A DNA stretch of 64,000 bases from Achromobacter deleyi. Its GTDB lineage: Bacteria > Pseudomonadota > Gammaproteobacteria > Burkholderiales > Burkholderiaceae_B. The position numbers and the translations under genes are program-made. Every line of letters begins with the position of its first letter. The first letter of the stretch is position 1. Of the stretch, positions 63,025 to 64,000 are shown piece by piece. Location: NCBI RefSeq assembly GCF_902859705.1, contig NZ_CADIJO010000015.1:1-64000 (forward strand), written 5' to 3'. A model generated the notes under the pieces. That model did no database searches, had not been told where the DNA came from, and saw only the letters and a program-made list of their open reading frames with translations.

Positions 63025-63228
63025 ATGGCTCGCATTACCGTCGAAGACTGTCTGAATCAGATCCCCAACCGTTTCAAGCTCACGCTGGCCGCCACGTACC
63101 GCGCCCGCGAGCTGGCGCAAGGCCATGCCCCGCGCCTGGACAGCAAAGACAAGCCCACGGTCACTGCACTGCGCGAAATCGCAGGCGGCCTAACCGGCGT
63201 GGAAATGCTGCGTAAAGTTCCCACCTGA
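63025..63228 (+). CDS. rpoZ: DNA-directed RNA polymerase omega subunit
   Basis: 67 aa, the short betaproteobacterial form: [20 protein letters not shown] with the conserved [12 protein letters not shown] and [13 protein letters not shown]. Promotes RNA polymerase assembly and takes part in ppGpp binding. 46 nt after gmk and 22 nt before spoT. Confidence 0.97.
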   Translation: MARITVEDCLNQIPNRFKLTLAATYRARELAQGHAPRLDSKDKPTVTALREIAGGLTGVEMLRKVPT

Positions 63229-63250
63229 TACTCTCCGGGGGGCGGCAAGC

Positions 63251-64000
63251 ATGGCTTTTCCCGGGCTGAAGTACGCTTCATCTGGTCTGCTTGCCGCGCT
63301 ACGTGCCGGCTCCCGTCTTGGGCGCCGCACGGGCAAGAAAGACAAGAATCCCTCCACGCCAGCATCCGTCGCCGCGCAAGAAGCGGCTGACGCGACCGCC
63401 TCGCCGGTCGCTTCGCTGGCGCCGCTGACCGAAATCATCGGCAGCTATCTCGACAAGAAAGATGTAGAACGCGTTCGCGAAGCCTATCGCTTCGCCGACC
63501 AGGCACACCTGGGCCAGTTCCGCGCCAGCGGTTCGCCCTACATCTCGCACCCCATCGCCGTCACCGAAATCTGCGCAGGCTGGAAGCTCGACGTCAACGC
63601 GTTGTCCGCTGCCCTGCTGCACGACGTGATGGAAGACCAGGGCATCGCCAAGCACGAGCTGGCCGAGAAATTCGGCCCTGAAGTCGCCGAACTGGTCGAT
63701 GGCCTGTCCAAGCTGGACCGCCTGGACTTCGCCACCAAGGCCGAACAACAGGCCGAAAGTTTCCGCAAGATGCTGCTGGCGATGGCGCGCGACGTGCGCG
63801 TCATTCTCATCAAGCTGGCCGACCGCCTGCACAACATGCGCACGCTGGATGCGGTCAACCCTGAAAAGCGGCGCCGCATCGCCCGCGAAACGCTGGACAT
63901 CTACGCGCCCATCGCCCATCGGCTGGGCCTTAACCTGCTGTTCCGCGAACTGCAGGACCTGTGCTTTGCGGCCATGTACCCCAACCGCTACCAGGTGCTG
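63251..64000 (+). CDS. spoT: Bifunctional (p)ppGpp synthetase/hydrolase SpoT (3' end outside window)
   Basis: The first 250 residues are in the window. After an N-terminal extension of about 55 residues (Ala/Lys-rich), the HD hydrolase domain shows SGSPYISHP (His100), LLHDVMED (His124-Asp125, Glu128-Asp129) and KLADRLHNMRTL. All hydrolase residues are intact, so the hydrolase half should be active; the synthetase domain is beyond the window. Start ATG 63251 comes 22 nt after rpoZ. Confidence 0.95.
   Translation, partial: MAFPGLKYASSGLLAALRAGSRLGRRTGKKDKNPSTPASVAAQEAADATASPVASLAPLTEIIGSYLDKKDVERVREAYRFADQAHLGQFRASGSPYISHPIAVTEICAGWKLDVNALSAALLHDVMEDQGIAKHELAEKFGPEVAELVDGLSKLDRLDFATKAEQQAESFRKMLLAMARDVRVILIKLADRLHNMRTLDAVNPEKRRRIARETLDIYAPIAHRLGLNLLFRELQDLCFAAMYPNRYQVL

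Overview
The window is GC-rich and densely coded, with short ATGA/GTGA overlaps inside operons and many LysR regulators, ABC amino-acid transporters and TonB receptors. Housekeeping blocks (glnA-ntrBC, hemW-rdgB-rph, yicC, gmk-rpoZ-spoT, a short argC) point to a betaproteobacterium of the Alcaligenaceae, most likely Achromobacter or a close Bordetella relative. That assignment is inferred from gene content and style; no rRNA or other strict marker is present. I saw no tRNA, rRNA, CRISPR array or insertion sequence.

Layout. (1) 1-2.8 kb: end of a ferric-siderophore ABC importer (two FecCD permeases and an ATPase). (2) 2.8-5.1 kb, minus strand: a polar amino-acid ABC importer. (3) 5.2-10.7 kb: LysR regulator divergent from a second amino-acid-type ABC importer with an agmatinase-family ureohydrolase inside its operon and a RidA protein after it; together these suggest uptake and hydrolysis of a guanidino compound. 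(4) 10.7-14.2 kb: nitronate monooxygenase, a membrane thioredoxin with an Lgt-like N-terminus, and an S41 'protease' that has lost both catalytic residues. (5) 14.2-19.7 kb: acyl-CoA ligase, MHS transporter, thiolase-like protein and DUF35 Zn-ribbon protein, with a divergent LysR. (6) 19.8-26.1 kb: membrane protein, argC with divergent LysR, and a ClC channel / MarR / HPP-CBS module that shares a candidate operator. (7) 26.2-29.0 kb: histidine kinase, FixJ-type response regulator and a secreted GlcG/HbpS-like protein, tied together by an almost identical 20-bp palindrome. (8) 29.1-35.0 kb: FecI sigma factor, FecR, TonB siderophore receptor, a beta-propeller protein and a PepSY protein, behind a Fur-box-like site. 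(9) 35.0-35.5 kb: non-coding stretch with a large nested inverted repeat. (10) 35.5-41.7 kb, minus strand: ntrC, ntrB, glnA (with sigma-54 promoter and NtrC sites), hemW, rdgB. (11) 41.9-48.1 kb: EAL-CBS-GGDEF protein and chemoreceptor with overlapping 3' ends, then an acyl-CoA dehydrogenase and an MmgE/PrpD protein. (12) 48.2-50.0 kb: rph and yicC. (13) 50.2-62.2 kb: a large TerD-like protein, lysP, amn, an HCxxC small protein with a ZnuD-like TonB receptor, an NlpC/P60 peptidase, a short-chain dehydrogenase and a tsdBA-like thiosulfate dehydrogenase pair. (14) 62.3-64 kb: gmk, rpoZ and the start of spoT.

The strongest candidates for undescribed biology are the two-component/HbpS-like module (7), the guanidino-compound operon (3), the S41 pseudoenzyme (4), the thiolase-fold/DUF35 pair without standard thiolase residues (5), and the TerD-like protein (13).
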